Assembly (NCBI GenBank): GCA_948467735.1
Contig: CAOKFN010000001.1
Coordinates: 1 to 64,000 of the forward strand
DNA from: an uncultured bacterium
GTDB lineage: Bacteria; Bacillota; Clostridia; Lachnospirales; Lachnospiraceae
DNA length: 64,000 bases
Direction: 5' to 3'
In this document: piece after piece, positions 61,020 to 64,000 of the stretch
Numbering within the stretch: the first letter of the stretch is position 1
How the letters are laid out: each line of letters starts with the position of its first letter
The notes under the pieces: model-generated
Told to the model about the DNA's origin: nothing
The model's input: only the letters and a program-made list of their open reading frames with translations
Database searches by the model: none
Translations under genes and position numbers: made by a program

Positions 61020-64000
61020 CTACCATTCATAGAGAGACATTATCCGAAAAGCTTCCTGACAAAGCCCAATATCCCTCCTGATTATGGCCATTTCATGTCC
61101 CTGTTCCGCGGCCTTGCCATACCATCTCAATGCCTCAGCATAATCCTTTTCCGCCGCCCAGCCGTTTTCATACATCACCCCTAGGCTGTACTGGCCGGAA
61201 GCATACCCCTGATCCGCGGACTTTTTATACCATTCATATGCTTTTACATCATCCTTTTCCGTCCCAATGCCGTACTGATACATCATCCCTAAATTGTACT
61301 GGCCGGCGGCACTTCCCTGTTGGGCTGCTTTTTGATACCATTCAAACGCTTTTTTTTCATCCTTCTCTGTTATGCTGCCATAATAATATATCGTTCCCAG
61401 ATAAATCTGAGCAGCGGAATAACCCTGCTCTGCCGACTTTTCATACCACTCAAGCGCCTTCGCATAGTCCTGCCCTATTCCGTAGCCTTTCTCATACCTG
61501 CGGCCCAAATTATACTGACCGGCGGCGTATCCCTGTTCCGCTGATTTTTCATACCATTCAAAGGCTTTTATCTCATCCTTCTCTGTTCCGAGGCCGTTTT
61601 CATACATCCTGCCTAAATTGTTTTGAGCTTTGGCGTTTCCCTGTTCCGCTGATTTCTGATACCATTCAAAGGCCTTTGCATCATCCTTCTCTGTTCCAAG
61701 CCCCTTCTCATACTTCCGTCCTAAATTGTTTTGAGCGACGGCATTTCCCTGTTCCGCTGACTTCTGATACCATTCAAATGCTTTTTTATCATCTTTCTCT
61801 GTCCCGCGGCCCTCCTCATACATCACGCCCAGATTATTCTGGGCTCTGTAATGTCCCTGCTCTGCTGCCTTTTGATACCATTCAAACGCTTTTTCATCAT
61901 CTTTCTCTGTTCCGATGCCTTTCTCATACATCAAGCTTAAACTCCACTGGCCATCCACATTTCCCTGTTCCGCTGATTTCTGATACCATTCAAAGGCTTT
62001 TACCTCGTCCTTCTCTGTTCCGATGCCTTTCTCATACATCCTGCCCAGCCTGTACTGACCATAGGAATTTCCCTGCTCTGCTGATTTCTGATACCAATCA
62101 AATGCCTTTTTATCATCTTTCTCTGTTCCGCAGCCATTTTCATACATCCTGCCTAATATGCTTTGGGCGGCGGCATATCCCTGTTCCGCCGATTTCTGAT
62201 ACCATTCAAATGCTTTTATCTCGTCCTTCTCTGTTCCGCAGCCATTCTCATACATCCAGCCCAGCCTGTACTGGCCATCGGCATTTCCCTGTTCCGCCGA
62301 TTTCACATACCATTCAAACGCTTTTACCTCGTTTTTCTCCGTTCCGAGGCCTTTCTCATACATCCAGCCCAGCATACGCTGACCAGCGGCATTTCCCTGT
62401 TCCGCCGATTTCTGATACCACTCAAATGCCTTTTCATCATCTTTCTCTGTTCCTTGGCCATCCTTATACATCCAGCCCAGCCTGCACTGGCTATCGGCAT
62501 TTCCCTGCTCCGCCGATTTCTGATACCACTCAAATGCCTTTTTATCATCTTTCTCTGTTCCCCGGCCGTTCGCATACATCCAGCCCAATTTATTTTGGGC
62601 TCTGCTGTCTCCCTGCTCCGCTGATTTCTGATACCATTCAAATGCTGCTGCCTCGTCCTTCTCTGTTCCGATGCCATTTTCATACATCCTGCCCAGACTC
62701 CACTGACCATATCTATTTCCCTGTTCCGCTGATTTCTTGCACCACTCAAATGCTGCTGCCTCGTCCTTCTCTGTCCCGCGGCCTTCCTCATACATCAAGC
62801 CCAAACTCCACTGACCATAGCCATTCCCCTGTTCCGCTGATTTCTGATACCATTCAAAGGCTGCTGCCTCGTCCTTCTCTGTTCCGATGCCTTTCTCATA
62901 CATCCGGCCCAGCCTGTACTGACCATAGGAATTTCCCTGTTCTGCTGATTTCTGATACCATTCAAAGGCTGCTGCCTCGTCCTTCTCTGTTCCGATGCCT
63001 TTCTCATACATCCAGCCTAAATTCCACTGGCCAGCGGCATTTCCCTGTTCCGCTGATTTCTGATACCATTCAAATGCTGATTTCTCGTCCTTCTCTGTTC
63101 CGATGCCTTTCTCATACATCCAGCCCAGCCTGTACTGACCATCGGCATTTCCCTGTTCCGCCGATTTCTGATACCATTCAAACGCTTTTACCTCGTTTTT
63201 CTCCGTTCCGAGGCCTTCCTGATACATCCCGCCCAGCAAACGCTGACCATCGGCATTTCCCTGTTCCGCTGATTTCTGATACCACTCAAATGCCTTTTCA
63301 TCATCTTTCTCTGTTCCTCGGCCATCCTTATACATCCAGCCCAGCATATACTGACCATCGGCATTTCCCTGCTCCGCCGATTTCTGATACCACTCAAATG
63401 CTTTTTCATCATCTTTCTCTGTTCCTCGGCCATTCGCATACATCACACCCAGTCTGTACTGACCAGCGGCATTTCCCTGTTCCGCTGACTTCTGATACCA
63501 TTCAAACGCTGCTGCCTCGTCCTTCTCCGTTCCAATGCCTTTCTCATATATCCAGCCCAAACTCCACTGACCATCGGCATTTCCCTGTTCCGCTGATTTC
63601 TTACACCACTCAAATGCCTTTTCATCATCTTTCTCCGTTCCTCGGCCATTCGCATACATTAAGCCTAAACTCCACTGACTATGGGCATTTCCCTGTTCCG
63701 CTGATTTTCGATACCATTCAAAGGCTCTTTCATCATCCTCCTGTATTCCATAACCTTTATCATATATAATACCCAGACAATTCTGACCGAAGGCTTCCCC
63801 CCGCTCCGCCGCTTCCTTATACCACTCATAAACCTTTCTGTAATCCTGCTTTGTGCCGCCGCCCTGAAACATCCTGCTCAAATTACCCTGTGCCCCGGTA
63901 TTTCCCTGTTCCGCCGATTTCACATACCATTCAAACGCTTTTATAAGGTTCTTTTCCGTTCCGCTGCCATACTGATACATTCCGCCCAGCTTGTTCTGAC
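61020..64000 (-). CDS. Giant Sel1-repeat protein (5' end outside window)
   Basis: The frame is open at the right edge: codons before the first Met in view continue the repeat (QNKLGGMYQYG). At least 992 residues are seen, about 27 Sel1-like repeats of 36 residues (AEQGNADGQYRLGWMYEKGI, with GTEKDDEKAFEWYQKS), followed by a short non-repeat end ICQ-like (GLCQEAFRIMSLYEW). Sel1 solenoids bind proteins. Any N-terminal domain, for example a J-domain or a membrane anchor, would lie outside. It heads the visible part of the chaperone operon. Confidence 0.93.
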   Translation of the reverse strand, partial: QNKLGGMYQYGSGTEKNLIKAFEWYVKSAEQGNTGAQGNLSRMFQGGGTKQDYRKVYEWYKEAAERGEAFGQNCLGIIYDKGYGIQEDDERAFEWYRKSAEQGNAHSQWSLGLMYANGRGTEKDDEKAFEWCKKSAEQGNADGQWSLGWIYEKGIGTEKDEAAAFEWYQKSAEQGNAAGQYRLGVMYANGRGTEKDDEKAFEWYQKSAEQGNADGQYMLGWMYKDGRGTEKDDEKAFEWYQKSAEQGNADGQRLLGGMYQEGLGTEKNEVKAFEWYQKSAEQGNADGQYRLGWMYEKGIGTEKDEKSAFEWYQKSAEQGNAAGQWNLGWMYEKGIGTEKDEAAAFEWYQKSAEQGNSYGQYRLGRMYEKGIGTEKDEAAAFEWYQKSAEQGNGYGQWSLGLMYEEGRGTEKDEAAAFEWCKKSAEQGNRYGQWSLGRMYENGIGTEKDEAAAFEWYQKSAEQGDSRAQNKLGWMYANGRGTEKDDKKAFEWYQKSAEQGNADSQCRLGWMYKDGQGTEKDDEKAFEWYQKSAEQGNAAGQRMLGWMYEKGLGTEKNEVKAFEWYVKSAEQGNADGQYRLGWMYENGCGTEKDEIKAFEWYQKSAEQGYAAAQSILGRMYENGCGTEKDDKKAFDWYQKSAEQGNSYGQYRLGRMYEKGIGTEKDEVKAFEWYQKSAEQGNVDGQWSLSLMYEKGIGTEKDDEKAFEWYQKAAEQGHYRAQNNLGVMYEEGRGTEKDDKKAFEWYQKSAEQGNAVAQNNLGRKYEKGLGTEKDDAKAFEWYQKSAEQGNAKAQNNLGRMYENGLGTEKDEIKAFEWYEKSAEQGYAAGQYNLGRRYEKGYGIGQDYAKALEWYEKSAEQGYSAAQIYLGTIYYYGSITEKDEKKAFEWYQKAAQQGSAAGQYNLGMMYQYGIGTEKDDVKAYEWYKKSADQGYASGQYSLGVMYENGWAAEKDYAEALRWYGKAAEQGHEMAIIRRDIGLCQEAFRIMSLYEW
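61100..64000 (-). repeat. 108-bp tandem coding repeats of the Sel1 gene
   Basis: Units of 108 bp, each one Sel1 repeat, follow without gaps. Many stretches such as the block for GTEKDEAAAFEWYQKSAEQG are nearly identical at the DNA level over several units, most strongly in the middle of the array, while units near the 3' end are more diverged. Confidence 0.9.

Noticed and set aside
61130..63769. An 879-codon plus-strand frame
   Set aside because: It lies wholly opposite the Sel1 repeats; a 108-bp unit without a stop in one antisense frame stays open through all units. Composition (Pro, His, Ser rich) is not protein-like.

Overview
The window looks like a chromosomal segment of an anaerobic, butyrate-forming member of the Clostridia, most likely Lachnospiraceae. 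This rests on a complete thl-crt-hbd-bcd-etfB-etfA pathway, strong AGGAGG ribosome binding sites, a DUF6483-type gene and several protein types common in that family. Nearly every gene is on the minus strand; plus-strand exceptions are two secretion/membrane proteins near 10.4 and 20.8 kb, a cyclophilin at 28.4 kb, a YegP-like protein at 43.6 kb and an SGNH protein at 44.2 kb. No tRNA, rRNA or complete insertion sequence was seen.

Region 1 (1-9.1 kb) is a complete type I-C CRISPR-Cas locus read right to left: consensus promoter with a perfect palindrome at the expected transcription start, cas3, cas5c, cas8c (with an internal start for Cas11c), cas7c, cas4, cas1, cas2, an AT-rich leader and an array of identical 33-bp repeats running off the left edge. 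Region 2 (9.1-13.3 kb) is a patchy stretch with a DUF6483-like gene, a lipoprotein, a Cof-type HAD phosphatase, an acyltransferase and remnants of a tyrosine integrase and of an unidentified gene. Region 3 (13.4-27.8 kb) is housekeeping: TrkA/TrkH potassium uptake, an NlpC/P60 wall hydrolase, AsnRS, a trigger-factor-like lipoprotein and the butyryl-CoA operon.

Region 4 (28-32 kb) is an accessory pocket: cyclophilin, a HicB antitoxin remnant, a tiny membrane peptide, an Rpn-type nuclease with a partly duplicated 3' end, and a MazG-like gene whose start region is triplicated. Region 5 (32.2-43.5 kb) holds a Dlt-like envelope-modification operon (adenylation enzyme, carrier protein, MBOAT, SGNH partner, GNAT, asparagine synthetase), preceded by a lipoprotein, an aspartate/glutamate racemase and a membrane transglutaminase. 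The adenylation enzyme lacks the D-alanine-selecting Cys of DltA, so the transferred residue may not be D-Ala.

Region 6 (46-64 kb, open at the right edge) is the most unusual part: a compact ten-gene operon with a giant Sel1-repeat protein, two divergent Hsp70s, a hendecad-repeat protein with a GrpE-like C-terminus, a protein resembling a degenerate Hsp70, two coiled-coil proteins, an NrdG-like radical-SAM protein, a 1467-residue protein with four CbxX/SpoVK-type AAA+ modules of which two look catalytically intact, and an RCC1-like protein with a zinc ribbon. It reads as a self-contained chaperone/remodelling machine of unknown purpose and is the best candidate for an undescribed system.
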